Shown here: piece by piece, positions 16,485-25,782 of the stretch | Numbering within the stretch: position 1 is the stretch's first letter | Layout of the letters: every line of letters starts with the position of its first letter | DNA from: Bradyrhizobium sp. ARR65 | GTDB taxonomy: Bacteria > Pseudomonadota > Alphaproteobacteria > Rhizobiales > Xanthobacteraceae | DNA length: 64,000 nucleotides | Direction of reading: 5' to 3' | Assembly (NCBI RefSeq): GCF_000472385.1 | Contig: NZ_AWZU01000024.1 | Span: forward strand, 33,409 to 97,408 | Translations under genes and position numbers: made by a program | The notes under the pieces: model-generated | Database searches by the model: none | What the model was told of the DNA's origin: nothing | What the model saw: the letters and a program-made list of their open reading frames with translations, nothing else

Positions 16485-17783
16485 GTGCGCGTTCATAATC
16501 GCCACATCATCTATGTGCAGGGGTACGATCCGCGCGGCCTTGCGCAATATTACCGCATGTTCCGCACCGAGCTCCGCAAGTTCGCGCGGCTCTATCAGCT
16601 TTCCGCGACGATCGGCCGCCCCCAGAGTAGCTCCGATGGCGAGATCGCGTCCTGGACCATCCAGACCAAGGCCGATGGCTGGCAGACCCGCACCACCTAC
16701 GATTTCCTGCGTTTCGAGGATTTCATCCAGCGCGACCTCGCCTGCCCGATCTGGCGCACGGTGTTTCACGCCGTCTTTATCTATTGGCGGCTCGTCTTCA
16801 ACGGCACCATCGCCCGCTTCACCAAGGCCAATTGGCGCTTCGCGACCTTCATCACCTATCCGCATTTCATCCTGCTGCTGGAGGCCTTGTGCGCCGCGGC
16901 ATTTGCCTTCGTCTTCGAAAAGGGCCTTGATGCACTGGGCGTACCCACGGTGCTGCGCGTACCCGCGGCGCTGGCTCTCTTTGTCGCGGCGCTCACCGGC
17001 GCGCTGAAATATACCGAGAACCGCACCTACGTTCTCTATCTCCTCTGCGACTGGATCTGGACCTGGGAATTCGCGCATCGGCTGCGCCCGGCCTGGGATG
17101 AACGGATCGATCGCTTTGCCGCTTATCTCTGCAAGGTCGCGCGGACCAGCGAAGCCGACGAGATCGTGCTGGTCGGCCACAGTTCGGGATCGTTCCTGGG
17201 CACCGAAATCCTGGCGCGCGCGCTCAAGCTCGACCCCTCGCTCGGCAAGCGCCGGCCCCGCGTCGTGCTCCTGACGCTGGGCGGCAACTATCCGATCGTC
17301 GGCTTCCACAAATGCGCGCAGCATTTTCGCGATCATCTGCGCGAGCTGGCGATCGAGCCCTCGGTCGACTGGATCGAGTGCCAGGCGCGCAAGGACGTGA
17401 TGAACTTCTTCCGGCTGGATCCGATCGGGAGCCACGGCATCGATGTCGGCGAGCTCCGGCGCAACCCGACCATCATCCCGGTGCGGTTCCGCGAGATGAT
17501 CAGACCGGAACATTACAATCTCTGGCGCTGGCAGTTCTTCCGGGTCCACTTCCAGTTCGTCATGGCCAACGAGCTGCCGCACGCCTACGACTTCTTCATG
17601 ATCGTCTGCGGCCCGGTCGCCTTACGCACGCGCATGTGCCATCCCGATACCGCATTGGTGATTGCAACCGGCAACGCGGAAGCGCGGGAGCAGGCTTGGA
17701 AAAGCCTCGAATCCGCCACAACTGGCAGTGCAAATGCCGCCGATTTGAGTGCTATGGAACCATCCGCCCGGCGCAGCGGTTGA
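16485..17783 (+). CDS. Membrane-associated alpha/beta-hydrolase-like protein of unknown function
   Basis: About 432 residues. It opens with HIIYVQGYDPRG, a beta strand and oxyanion-like turn. Two or more hydrophobic segments follow (about 120-165 and 180-200), then a lipase-like nucleophile elbow VGHSSGSF (about 237) with the central Ser. A possible acid and His lie in the C-terminal half. The frame extends to GTG 16428, but that start lies inside a hairpin repeat; GTG 16485 with a GGGGGA stretch upstream is my choice. The arrangement of membrane segments inside a hydrolase-like fold is unusual. I cannot name a substrate. Confidence 0.7.
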   Translation: MRVHNRHIIYVQGYDPRGLAQYYRMFRTELRKFARLYQLSATIGRPQSSSDGEIASWTIQTKADGWQTRTTYDFLRFEDFIQRDLACPIWRTVFHAVFIYWRLVFNGTIARFTKANWRFATFITYPHFILLLEALCAAAFAFVFEKGLDALGVPTVLRVPAALALFVAALTGALKYTENRTYVLYLLCDWIWTWEFAHRLRPAWDERIDRFAAYLCKVARTSEADEIVLVGHSSGSFLGTEILARALKLDPSLGKRRPRVVLLTLGGNYPIVGFHKCAQHFRDHLRELAIEPSVDWIECQARKDVMNFFRLDPIGSHGIDVGELRRNPTIIPVRFREMIRPEHYNLWRWQFFRVHFQFVMANELPHAYDFFMIVCGPVALRTRMCHPDTALVIATGNAEAREQAWKSLESATTGSANAADLSAMEPSARRSG

Positions 17784-18123
17784 GCTCTCGCGTTTGTAGG
17801 CCAGCCCCGCTGGTCGCCCTCTTGGGTTGGCTTTGGCGGCAGCTTTGGTGTAAAGCTTTGGGCAATATGGGCTGAGGAAAGGGAGGCGCGATTGCCGCAG
17901 CATAGCGCCAAGTCTTTCTAGATGCTTGAGAAAATGGCCGAGACGGGTAAGCCACCCAACGTGACCGATATCACACTGACCGTTCCGGAGCACAGCCAGG
18001 CTTGAATCCGGACTACCGCCGAGGGGACGAAGATCGGGTAGTCCACGTCTTTGCTGCGCTGATACCGTGCAACCCATCTCCTGTCGGAACGAAAGTTCCG
18101 GCATGCAAAATTGGAATAACGCC
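17784..18123. other. Spacer before dxs
   Basis: No supported gene. An inverted repeat GGACTACC / GGTAGTCC occurs at about 18008-18043 with a 20-odd base loop. A 27-codon frame at 17921-18004 has no ribosome binding site. The region probably holds the dxs promoter and leader. Confidence 0.4.
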
Positions 18124-20052
18124 GTGACCGTATTTAGTAAAACGCCGCTTCTCGACACGATTCGGACACCAGAAGACCTGCGCCGGCTCAAGGTGGAACA
18201 GCTCCGGCAGGTCGCCGACGAACTGCGCCAGGAAACCATCGACGCCGTCTCGGTAACCGGCGGGCATTTCGGCGCGGGCCTCGGCGTGGTCGAGCTGACC
18301 ACCGCGATCCACTATGTCTTCGATACGCCGCGCGATCGCCTGATCTGGGACGTCGGCCATCAGGCCTATCCGCACAAGATCCTCACCGGCCGCCGCGACC
18401 GCATCCGCACGCTGCGCACCGGCGGCGGCCTTTCCGGCTTCACCAAGCGTTCCGAAAGCGACTACGATCCGTTCGGCGCCGCCCACTCCTCGACCTCGAT
18501 CTCGGCAGGGCTCGGCATGGCGGTGGCGCGCGACCTCTCCGGCGGCAAGAACAACGTCATTGCCGTGATCGGCGACGGCGCGATGTCCGCGGGCATGGCC
18601 TATGAGGCGATGAACAATGCGGGCGCGATGAACTCGCGCCTGATCGTCATCCTCAACGACAACGACATGTCGATCGCCCCGCCGGTCGGTGCGATGTCGG
18701 CCTATCTGTCCCGCCTCTATTCCGGCAAAACCTACCGCACGTTGCGCGAGGCCGCGAAACAGATCAACAAGCGCCTGCCGAAAGTGCTGGCGAACCGCGC
18801 CAACCGCGTCGAAGAATACTCCCGCGGCTTCATGATGGACGGCGGCACGCTGTTCGAGGAACTCGGCTTCTACTACGTCGGCCCGATCGACGGCCACAAT
18901 CTCGACCATCTGCTGCCCGTCCTGAAGAACGTCCGCGACATGGAGACCGGGCCGATCCTGGTCCATGTCGTGACGCAAAAGGGCAAGGGTTATCCGCCGG
19001 CGGAAGCCTCCGCCGACAAGTACCATGCGGTGGTCAAGTTCGATGTCGCGACCGGCGCGCAGGCGAAGGCCAAACCGAACGCGCCCGCCTATCAGAACGT
19101 GTTCGGCCAGAGCCTGGTTAAGGAAGCCCAGAAGGACGACAAGATCGTCGGAATCACCGCCGCCATGCCATCGGGCACCGGCATCGACATTTTCGCCAAG
19201 GCGTTTCCGAACCGCACCTTCGACGTCGGGATCGCCGAACAGCATGCGGTGACCTTTGCGGCGGGTCTCGCGTCTGAAGGCTACAAACCGTTCTGCGCGA
19301 TCTATTCCACCTTCCTGCAGCGCGGCTATGACCAGGTCGTCCACGACGTGGCGATCCAGAGCCTGCCCGTTCGCTTTGCCATCGACCGCGCTGGTCTCGT
19401 CGGCGCCGATGGCGCGACCCATGCCGGCTCGTTCGACAACGCCTATCTCGGCTGCCTGCCAAATTTCGTCATCATGGCGGCCGCCGATGAGGCCGAGCTC
19501 GTGCACATGGTGGCGACCCAGGTCGCGATCAACGACCGTCCGAGCTCGGTGCGCTATCCGCGCGGCGAAGGCCGTGGCGTGGAAATGCCGGAAGTCGGCG
19601 TTCCCCTCGAGATCGGTAAGGGGCGCATCATCCGCCAGGGCTCCAAGATTGCGCTCTTGTCGTTCGGTACCCGGCTCGCCGAATGCGAAAAGGCGGCCGA
19701 CGAACTTGCCGCGCACGGTCTCTCGACCACGGTCGCGGATGCGCGCTTCATGAAGCCGCTCGACGTCGACCTAGTGCTGAAGCTGGCGCGCGACCACGAG
19801 ATCCTGATCACCGTCGAGGAAGGCTCGATTGGCGGTTTCGGCTCCCATGTCATGCAGACGCTCGCCGACCACGGCATGCTGGATTCGGGCGCGGTGCGGG
19901 TGCGCTCGATGGTGCTGCCAGACGTGTTCCTGGACCACGACACACCGACAGCGATGTATGCGCGCGCGGGCCTCGATTCCAAGTCCATCGTCAAGAAGGT
20001 GTTCGAGGCGCTGGGCAAAGATTTTGCCACCGAGGTGGTGAAGCTCGCCTAA
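18124..20052 (+). CDS. dxs: 1-deoxy-D-xylulose-5-phosphate synthase
   Basis: Dxs condenses pyruvate with glyceraldehyde 3-phosphate, using thiamine diphosphate and Mg2+, in the first step of the MEP isoprenoid pathway. The 642-residue protein shows the cofactor motif IGDGAMSAGMAYEA with the following DNDMSI, the substrate region WDVGHQAYPHKIL near residue 80, and the central DVGIAEQHAVTFAAGLA transketolase signature. The frame also offers ATGs at 18067 and 18103. GTG 18124 (VTVFSKTPLLDTIRTP) fits the family N-terminus best, but the start is not certain. It heads the cluster dxs-deoxyribosyltransferase-tlyA-methyltransferase. Confidence 0.96.
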   Translation: MTVFSKTPLLDTIRTPEDLRRLKVEQLRQVADELRQETIDAVSVTGGHFGAGLGVVELTTAIHYVFDTPRDRLIWDVGHQAYPHKILTGRRDRIRTLRTGGGLSGFTKRSESDYDPFGAAHSSTSISAGLGMAVARDLSGGKNNVIAVIGDGAMSAGMAYEAMNNAGAMNSRLIVILNDNDMSIAPPVGAMSAYLSRLYSGKTYRTLREAAKQINKRLPKVLANRANRVEEYSRGFMMDGGTLFEELGFYYVGPIDGHNLDHLLPVLKNVRDMETGPILVHVVTQKGKGYPPAEASADKYHAVVKFDVATGAQAKAKPNAPAYQNVFGQSLVKEAQKDDKIVGITAAMPSGTGIDIFAKAFPNRTFDVGIAEQHAVTFAAGLASEGYKPFCAIYSTFLQRGYDQVVHDVAIQSLPVRFAIDRAGLVGADGATHAGSFDNAYLGCLPNFVIMAAADEAELVHMVATQVAINDRPSSVRYPRGEGRGVEMPEVGVPLEIGKGRIIRQGSKIALLSFGTRLAECEKAADELAAHGLSTTVADARFMKPLDVDLVLKLARDHEILITVEEGSIGGFGSHVMQTLADHGMLDSGAVRVRSMVLPDVFLDHDTPTAMYARAGLDSKSIVKKVFEALGKDFATEVVKLA

Positions 20053-20067
20053 GCAAGGCTGCGTACG

Positions 20068-20613
20068 ATGAAGATCTATCTGGCAGGTCCCGACGTGTTC
20101 CTGCCGGATGCACTTGTGATCGGCCGGCGCAAGGCGGACATCTGCAGCCGCCATGGCGTGCGCGGCCTTTATCCGCTCGACAATAGCGTCGACCTTGCTG
20201 CCGGTGCCGCCTCCCGCGCCATTTTCGCCGGCAATGAAGCCATGATGGATGCGGCAGACGCCATCATCGCCAATCTCACCCCGTTTCGCGGCCACGGTGC
20301 CGACCCCGGTACCGTCTACGAACTCGGCTACATGGCGGGTCGCCGCAAGCTTTGCCTCGGCTATTCCAATGATCCCTCGACCTATGCCGAGCGGGTGTGC
20401 CGATCGACCGACGTGAAGGCCGCCGACGGCCGCCTGGTCGATCCGCAAGGGCTGACGGTTGAAGATTTCGGTCTCAGCGACAATCTGATGATGATCCACG
20501 CGCTCGAGCGCTATGGTTGCGCGCTGGTGACGCCGCGGCAAAGGCCCGACGATGTCTGGCATGACCTTGCCGCCTTTGAGACCTGCGTGCGGCTCGCGGC
20601 CGAGCGGCTTTGA
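20068..20613 (+). CDS. Nucleoside 2-deoxyribosyltransferase
   Basis: A 181-residue protein with the family N-terminus MKIYLAGPDVF and the acidic active-site region DAADAIIANLTPFRGHGADPGTVYELGYM, which contains the nucleophilic Glu. It exchanges bases on deoxyribonucleosides, or in related hydrolases cleaves the glycosidic bond, as part of nucleotide salvage or cleansing. It starts 15 bases after dxs and precedes tlyA by about 35 bases, so it is probably co-transcribed. Confidence 0.9.
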   Translation: MKIYLAGPDVFLPDALVIGRRKADICSRHGVRGLYPLDNSVDLAAGAASRAIFAGNEAMMDAADAIIANLTPFRGHGADPGTVYELGYMAGRRKLCLGYSNDPSTYAERVCRSTDVKAADGRLVDPQGLTVEDFGLSDNLMMIHALERYGCALVTPRQRPDDVWHDLAAFETCVRLAAERL

Positions 20614-20648
20614 GGGCCAGCGGCCGGATCATACGGATTGAAGAGAAG

Positions 20649-21383
20649 ATGCCCACGTCCCGCAAACGCGCAGATACGCTGCTGGTCGAGCGTGGCCTGT
20701 TCGAAAGCCGGGCACGGGCGCGCGCCGCGATCGAAGCGGGCCTGGTCACCGCCAACGACAAGCCGGTAGCCAAACCCTCCGAAACCGTTCCGCTCGATGC
20801 GGTGCTGCAGGCGCAGCCTGCGCACCCCTACGTCTCGCGCGGCGGGGTCAAGCTGGCGAGCGCGCTGGAGCAGTATCCGATCGACGTCGAAGGCCATGTC
20901 TGCCTCGACGTCGGCGCCTCCACCGGCGGCTTCACCGAAGTGCTGCTCGCCAATGGTGCGAGCCTCGTCTTCGCGGTCGATGTCGGGCGTGACCAGTTGC
21001 ACTCCTCCTTGCGCGATCACCCCAAGATCATCTCGATGGAGCAGACCGACATCCGCGGGTTCGAAGGCAAGCGCCTGCCGGCGCGCCCGGATGTCGTGAC
21101 CATCGATGTGAGCTTCATTTCGCTGAAGCTCGTGCTGCCGATCGCGCTGTCCCTGGCTGCCGCCCCGATGCAGCTCCTCGCGCTGATCAAGCCGCAGTTC
21201 GAGGCGCAGGGCAAGCATGGCAAGGGCGGGATCATCCGCGATGCGGCCGTGCACAAACAGGTGTGCGACGACATCGCGGCCTTTGCCGCCTCGCTCGGCT
21301 GCGCGGACATCAAGGTGTTTCCCTCCGCCATTGCCGGCGGCGATGGCAACGCCGAATTCTTTATCGGCGCGCGGCGTGGCTGA
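20649..21383 (+). CDS. tlyA: TlyA-family rRNA (cytidine-2'-O)-methyltransferase
   Basis: A 244-residue protein with an N-terminal S4 RNA-binding domain (RADTLLVERGLFESRARARAAI, about 5-60) and a FtsJ-like methyltransferase domain (DVGASTGGFTEVLLANGA for S-adenosylmethionine binding, about 88-105). VTIDVSFISL then forms the catalytic region. Family members methylate 16S and 23S rRNA and are often misnamed haemolysins. The ATG at 20649 with GAAGAGA upstream is chosen. The stop overlaps the next gene by 8 bases. Confidence 0.93.
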   Translation: MPTSRKRADTLLVERGLFESRARARAAIEAGLVTANDKPVAKPSETVPLDAVLQAQPAHPYVSRGGVKLASALEQYPIDVEGHVCLDVGASTGGFTEVLLANGASLVFAVDVGRDQLHSSLRDHPKIISMEQTDIRGFEGKRLPARPDVVTIDVSFISLKLVLPIALSLAAAPMQLLALIKPQFEAQGKHGKGGIIRDAAVHKQVCDDIAAFAASLGCADIKVFPSAIAGGDGNAEFFIGARRG

Positions 21384-22611
21384 AATCCTGCTCATCGATC
21401 ATGTCGGCCATCGCGGCGACGGTGTCGCGCTCGTCGAGGGACACGCGGTCTACGTGCCCTATGCGCTTGCCGGCGAGACCGTCGAGGTCGCGGAAGTTCA
21501 CGGCCACCCCGACCGCCGCCGCCTGCTTGCCGTCGAGTCCCCAAGCCCGGAGCGTATCGCGCCGTTCTGCAAGCATTTCGGCGTCTGCGGCGGCTGCGCC
21601 ATCCAGCACTGGCAAATGGAGCGCTATCGCGCCTGGAAGCATGCGCTCGTGGTCGAGACGCTCCGCCACGCAAAACTGGATTGCGAGGTCGCGCCGCTGA
21701 TCGACGCCCATGGCAACGGCCGCCGGCGCATCACGCTGCATGCGCGGATGGACACGCATGAGGTGGTCAAGGTCGGCTACGCCGCCGCGAGCACGCACGA
21801 CATCATCCCGATCGACCACTGCCCGATCCTCGACCCCGCGCTCGAGCGTGCGCTCGATGCCGCGTGGGCGCTCTCCGAGCCGCTGATTGCAACGGGCAAA
21901 CCGCTCGACATCCAGGCGACCGCAACCGACAACGGGCTCGATGTCGATATCCGCGGCTCCGGCCCGCTGCAGCCGAAATTGATCGCGGCGCTGTCGCGCG
22001 TCGCCGAGCATCATCGGCTGGCGCGGCTGACGCGGCACGGCGAATTGGTGCTGCTGCGCGCCCAGCCGACCGTTGCGATCGGCAAAGCCAAGGTCACGTT
22101 GCCGCCGGGCTCCTTCCTGCAGGCGACGGCGGCGGGCGAAGAAACTCTGGCCGCGTTGGTGAAGGATCACTGCGGCCGCGCCAAGCATATCGCGGACCTG
22201 TTTTGCGGCGTGGGTCCGTTTGCCTTGCGGCTGGCCGAGCGCGCGCGCATGGCTGCTTTCGATGCCGATGCGCCGGCCGTCGACGCGCTGGCAAAGGCCG
22301 CGCATGCGCCGGGCTTGAAGCCGATCAAGGCGGAAGCGCGCGACCTGTTTCGCCGTCCGCTGGTGCCGCAGGAATTGCGCGATTACGACGCCGTGGTATT
22401 CGACCCGCCGCGCCAGGGCGCGCAGGCGCAGGCGCAAAAGCTCGCGGCAAGCCGGGTGCCGGTTATCGTCGCAGTGTCCTGCAACGCCGCGACCTTCGCG
22501 CGCGACGCGCGTATTTTGATCGATGGCGGCTATCGACTGGAATGCGTCACGCCCGTCGATCAATTCCGCTACACTCCGCATGTCGAACTGGTGGCGCGGT
22601 TTACGCGCTGA
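21376..22611 (+). CDS. RumA/RlmD-type 23S rRNA (uracil-C5)-methyltransferase
   Basis: A 411-residue protein. The iron-sulphur cluster ligands are visible as CKHFGVCGGC plus a later HCPIL cysteine. The methyltransferase part has DLFCGVGPFALRLA for cofactor binding, FDPPRQGA, and VSCNAATFARDA with the catalytic Cys. These mark the TrmA/RumA/RlmD family that makes 5-methyluridine in RNA. An N-terminal TRAM-like stretch (HVGHRGDGVALVEG) precedes them. Start is GTG at 21376, within the last codons of tlyA, giving translational coupling. Confidence 0.92.
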   Translation: MAEILLIDHVGHRGDGVALVEGHAVYVPYALAGETVEVAEVHGHPDRRRLLAVESPSPERIAPFCKHFGVCGGCAIQHWQMERYRAWKHALVVETLRHAKLDCEVAPLIDAHGNGRRRITLHARMDTHEVVKVGYAAASTHDIIPIDHCPILDPALERALDAAWALSEPLIATGKPLDIQATATDNGLDVDIRGSGPLQPKLIAALSRVAEHHRLARLTRHGELVLLRAQPTVAIGKAKVTLPPGSFLQATAAGEETLAALVKDHCGRAKHIADLFCGVGPFALRLAERARMAAFDADAPAVDALAKAAHAPGLKPIKAEARDLFRRPLVPQELRDYDAVVFDPPRQGAQAQAQKLAASRVPVIVAVSCNAATFARDARILIDGGYRLECVTPVDQFRYTPHVELVARFTR

Positions 22612-22683
22612 CCCACGAGTCTTACGCTACTAGACTAACGCTGCCCGCGTAGATTTGTCGTGACTACTGGAGACGCCCCCGAG

Positions 22684-23511
22684 ATGCAGCTCGATCGGTT
22701 CTTGGACAACCTGGTATCGACGGTTGCCGAAGTTCCCGGCGTGGAAGCAATCGCACTCGGTGGCTCGCGCGCGCGTGGAACGGCCAGTGAAGCCTCCGAT
22801 TACGACGTTGGCCTGTACTATTCGGTGGCTCACGAGTTGAACACGGAGCGGTTATCGGACGTCGTGAAGAGGCTTGTCGACGAAGCTGATGCGATCGAAG
22901 TGACGCCGATCGGCGGCTGGGGGCCATGGATCGTCGGCGGCGCGTGGCTCTCGATCCAAGGGCGCAAGGTCGACCTGCTGTATCGCAACGTCGAAGCAGT
23001 TGCACAGGTGATCAAGGATTGCCGGGCAGGCAACATCAGCATGCATTATCAGCCCGGGCACCCACATGGCTTCTGCTCCGCCATCTGGATGGGCGAAATC
23101 GCACTGTGCCGGCCGTTGCATGATCCGCACGGAACGATAGCCAAACTAAAGGCGAGTGCCCTGCCCTATCCGCAGTCGCTCGCTGAGGCGTTGGTCCGTC
23201 GCTTTCAGTGGGAAATCCTGTTCAGCATCGAAAACGCTGCCCTGGCCGTCTCTCGCGGCGAACAAACGCACGTCGCGGGCTGCGTCTACCGCGCCCTGGC
23301 CTGCGCCGCCCAGATGCTGTTCGCGCTCAATCGGCGCTACCTCATCAACGAAAAGGGCGCCCTGCCGGAGGCGGCAGGATTTCCGCTGTCGATCCCGGCA
23401 TTGATGCCGCGTGTCGCCGAGATCTGGCGGTTCATTGGTGAGCAGAAATTCGAGGCGGCGCTGACGATTTTACGCAGGTTGGAACAGGACTTGAAGAGCT
23501 TATCGACGTAG
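22684..23511 (+). CDS. Nucleotidyltransferase-fold protein
   Basis: About 275 residues. The N-terminal nucleotidyltransferase signature is clear: ALGGSRARGTAS followed by SDYDVGLYY, with the metal-binding Asp pair, and VDLLYR supplies the third acidic residue. A C-terminal helical region follows (about 150-270). Such proteins transfer AMP or other nucleotides to small molecules or proteins and include aminoglycoside-modifying and MNT-type toxin-antitoxin enzymes. No HEPN partner gene is adjacent, and the C-terminal part may itself be HEPN-like. GGAG at 22669 favours ATG 22684 over GTG 22660. The substrate is unknown. Confidence 0.82.
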   Translation: MQLDRFLDNLVSTVAEVPGVEAIALGGSRARGTASEASDYDVGLYYSVAHELNTERLSDVVKRLVDEADAIEVTPIGGWGPWIVGGAWLSIQGRKVDLLYRNVEAVAQVIKDCRAGNISMHYQPGHPHGFCSAIWMGEIALCRPLHDPHGTIAKLKASALPYPQSLAEALVRRFQWEILFSIENAALAVSRGEQTHVAGCVYRALACAAQMLFALNRRYLINEKGALPEAAGFPLSIPALMPRVAEIWRFIGEQKFEAALTILRRLEQDLKSLST

Positions 23512-23533
23512 GCGTTCGTCGCTGATGTGTTGA

Positions 23534-24157
23534 TCAGGCCAGCTTGTTCACCAGAGATGAATCGTCTTGCGGCTTTGTCACCGGTACGGCGAAGGTCTGG
23601 CGCCCCACCTGCAACATGACCTTTCCATTCCGTCCATCGTCGGTTGAAACCTGCGCTTTGCCGAACATCACGACGTTCTTGTACACGGTACCGGTGCCTT
23701 GGTAGGTAAAGCCGTTGGTTGTATATCTCACCTGCGCATCGCTTCCGTCGACGGACAAGACCTGAAAGGTGACGGCCTGTCCGTTGTCAGGTGACGCGCC
23801 GCTCCAGGTTCCGATCAGCTTGTTGTCGTCTGCCGGCGCGGCCTGCTTGTTGAGGAGTGCGCTCATCGTCGCGCCGCCCGCGGAGAATTGCAGTCCCGCC
23901 ACCGTTCCGTCGCGCGTCGCGACCATGACGTTGCCATAAGTGATCGTACTGCCGTTGACGACGCCGAACCCCCGCTCCGTGCGCCCGTTGTGCGTATATT
24001 CGACCTGCGCCCTGGTGCCCCTGATGTTGAGAACCTTGAACTCGACGGCCTGGTTGTTCTTGGTCCACGAACCCTTCCAGTCGCCCAGCAGGTAGCTTTG
24101 ATGATAAACCCTCTCGTTCGCGGGTGATATCTGGTTGGTGCTCTGGATCGTTGTCAT
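23534..24157 (-). CDS. Two-repeat protein of unknown function
   Basis: About 207 residues built from two similar units: about 24-108 (LGDWKGSW...VEFKVLNI.G..AQVEYTHNGRT) and about 115-195 (IGTWSGAS...VTFQVLSVDGSDAQVRYTTNGFT). Both run from a G.W.G opening through a V.F.VL...AQV.YT.NG core to a final strand, so the gene arose by internal duplication. There is no signal peptide or membrane helix. A GGAG six bases before it favours ATG 24157 over 24169. I do not recognise the family; a beta-sandwich or lipocalin-like fold seems likely. Confidence 0.65.
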   Translation of the reverse strand: MTTIQSTNQISPANERVYHQSYLLGDWKGSWTKNNQAVEFKVLNIRGTRAQVEYTHNGRTERGFGVVNGSTITYGNVMVATRDGTVAGLQFSAGGATMSALLNKQAAPADDNKLIGTWSGASPDNGQAVTFQVLSVDGSDAQVRYTTNGFTYQGTGTVYKNVVMFGKAQVSTDDGRNGKVMLQVGRQTFAVPVTKPQDDSSLVNKLA

Positions 24158-24330
24158 CGCCGACTCCATTCCTCGTCCTGCAGAACACGTGCTGCGGAAT
24201 CGTGCATTCGAATGCCGCAGCGTGTTCTCTGGCGCTCACAGAACCTGAGGTAGAATAGGCCGTTCGCTTGGTTAATGAACGGTTAAAGGGCTGGGGAGGA
24301 AGGTCGCGACAAATTGCCTCGACCGCCGAG

Positions 24331-25182
24331 CTATCTTCCCCAACGATCCTGCCAGATCTTCTCCCCGATCATGCAGGACACCCGCGGCTCCTTCTCGGCG
24401 ACCCGCACCACGGGATGGGCGGGCGTTCGGCTGGCCACTTCCTGGATCAGCTTGGTGCGGATCGCTTCCTTGAATTTCTCGCGGTCCTTGATCGGCACCA
24501 CGAAGGAGCCCGGACCGCCGATCACGCAGTCCTCATAATACCAATCGAGATTATCGATATCCATGGTCGAATAGGACGGCTCCTTGACCATGATCGGCAG
24601 CCCGTTGATGACGATGCCCCTGGATAGCGCTTCATCGCGCGCGGGGGTGATGGGAGCGCCGTTATTGTTCGGGCCGTCCCCGGAAATATCGATCACACGC
24701 CGCAGCCCTCGATAGGGATCCTCGTCGAACAGCGGCATGGCAAAGTAGATGGCGCCGGAGATGGAGGTGCGCGAGGCGCGGCGGATCGGCGTCTTCAGGA
24801 TATCGTTGGCGACCGCATCCGCGCTCTCCGGACCGTCGATGACCCGCCAAGGAATGATGATCTTCTGGTCGTTGGAAGCGGCCCATTCGAAATAGGTGAT
24901 GGAGATCTTGCCGTTCGGACCGGTCTTGAGCGCCTGCAAGAACTCTTTCGACACGATCGCCTGCGCATAGCCCTCGCGCTGCACCGCGAGTTCGTCCATG
25001 TCCATGGAATAGGAGACGTCCACTGCAAGGATCAGCTCGATGTCGACCGACGGAGTGGCCTCCTTGTCGGCGAGCTGTCGCGGGGCTTCGGATGTTGGGC
25101 CCGGTGTCGCAGCGCTTGCGGCATCTCCGCCGGCCAGTGCGCCGGCGATCAGCACAGCCCCCATCGAAGCAAACCAGCGCAT
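24331..25182 (-). CDS. DUF1194 (von Willebrand factor A-like) secreted protein
   Basis: A 283-residue protein with a signal peptide (about 1-24, ending ASAA). The body is a vWA-like fold with the MIDAS metal site DVSYSMD (about 53) and the later GAIYFAMP and DISGDGPNNNG loops. DUF1194 proteins are common in rhizobia and have no established function; an envelope adhesion or assembly role is only a guess. ATG 25182 has GGAGGG upstream with good spacing, so the longer frame to 25236 is rejected. Single gene. Confidence 0.88.
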   Translation of the reverse strand: MRWFASMGAVLIAGALAGGDAASAATPGPTSEAPRQLADKEATPSVDIELILAVDVSYSMDMDELAVQREGYAQAIVSKEFLQALKTGPNGKISITYFEWAASNDQKIIIPWRVIDGPESADAVANDILKTPIRRASRTSISGAIYFAMPLFDEDPYRGLRRVIDISGDGPNNNGAPITPARDEALSRGIVINGLPIMVKEPSYSTMDIDNLDWYYEDCVIGGPGSFVVPIKDREKFKEAIRTKLIQEVASRTPAHPVVRVAEKEPRVSCMIGEKIWQDRWGR

Positions 25183-25426
25183 GAGCCGCCCTCCAATGAT
25201 GTGACGTGATGGTGACATGCAAATGCGGCCACGCAAAGCCGGAACAGCAACCCGCCTTCACATTCGAGTTAGCGGCGTGGTGCGGCCCGCGCTCGTGACG
25301 CGGGCCTGGCAGCAGAGCGCCTTTGCGTGCTGCTCATGCAGGCAAGGCATCGCAAAACAGTCGGTTCCGCGAGCGGCTCGGAAACGGTATTCTCCGGCGC
25401 GAGGATAGCCAGGAGGTGCCGCCGCA

Positions 25427-25732
25427 ATGAACGACGCCGTCACCAAACCCCGGACCAGGGTGCGGACCAAGGTCGAACGGCCGCGCATGCACAAGGTCAT
25501 TCTCGTCAACGACGACTACACGCCACGCGAATTCGTCGTTACGGTCCTCAAGGCCGAATTCCGCATGACCGAGGACGAGGCGTACAAGGTGATGATCACG
25601 GCGCATCGCCGCGGCGTCTGCGTGGTGGCCGTCTTCACCAAGGATGTCGCCGAAACCAAGGCGACACGCGCCACCGATGCGGGCCGCGCCAAGGGTTATC
25701 CGCTGCTGTTCACCACCGAGCCCGAGGAATAG
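25427..25732 (+). CDS. clpS: ATP-dependent Clp protease adaptor protein ClpS
   Basis: A 101-residue adaptor that delivers N-degron substrates to ClpAP. The conserved substrate pocket region is visible: HKVILVNDDYTPREFVV, followed by a HRRGVCVVAVFTKDVAETK helix-strand. An excellent AGGAGGT ribosome binding site precedes the ATG. clpA is not adjacent here. Many alphaproteobacteria carry two ClpS copies, and this could be either. It converges with the DUF4399 gene. Confidence 0.94.
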   Translation: MNDAVTKPRTRVRTKVERPRMHKVILVNDDYTPREFVVTVLKAEFRMTEDEAYKVMITAHRRGVCVVAVFTKDVAETKATRATDAGRAKGYPLLFTTEPEE

Positions 25733-25743
25733 GTGTTTGGCAC

Positions 25744-25764
25744 GCGCGATGGTCTGCATCGCGC
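25744..25764. terminator. Hairpin between convergent clpS and DUF4399 genes
   Basis: GCGCGATG and CATCGCGC form a perfect 8-bp stem with a 5-base loop, 11 bases past the clpS stop. There is no strong T-run, so it is at most a weak bidirectional terminator. Confidence 0.5.
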
Positions 25765-25782
25765 ATCAATTCTCGCCGCTTG

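Noticed and set aside
17921..18004. 27-codon frame before dxs
   Set aside because: No ribosome binding site, no similarity recognised, and it lies in a probable leader region.
18013..19716. 567-codon open frame antisense to dxs
   Set aside because: It is a shadow of the high-GC dxs gene: composition is Arg/His/Asp-rich, there is no domain, and dxs on the plus strand has full family identity.
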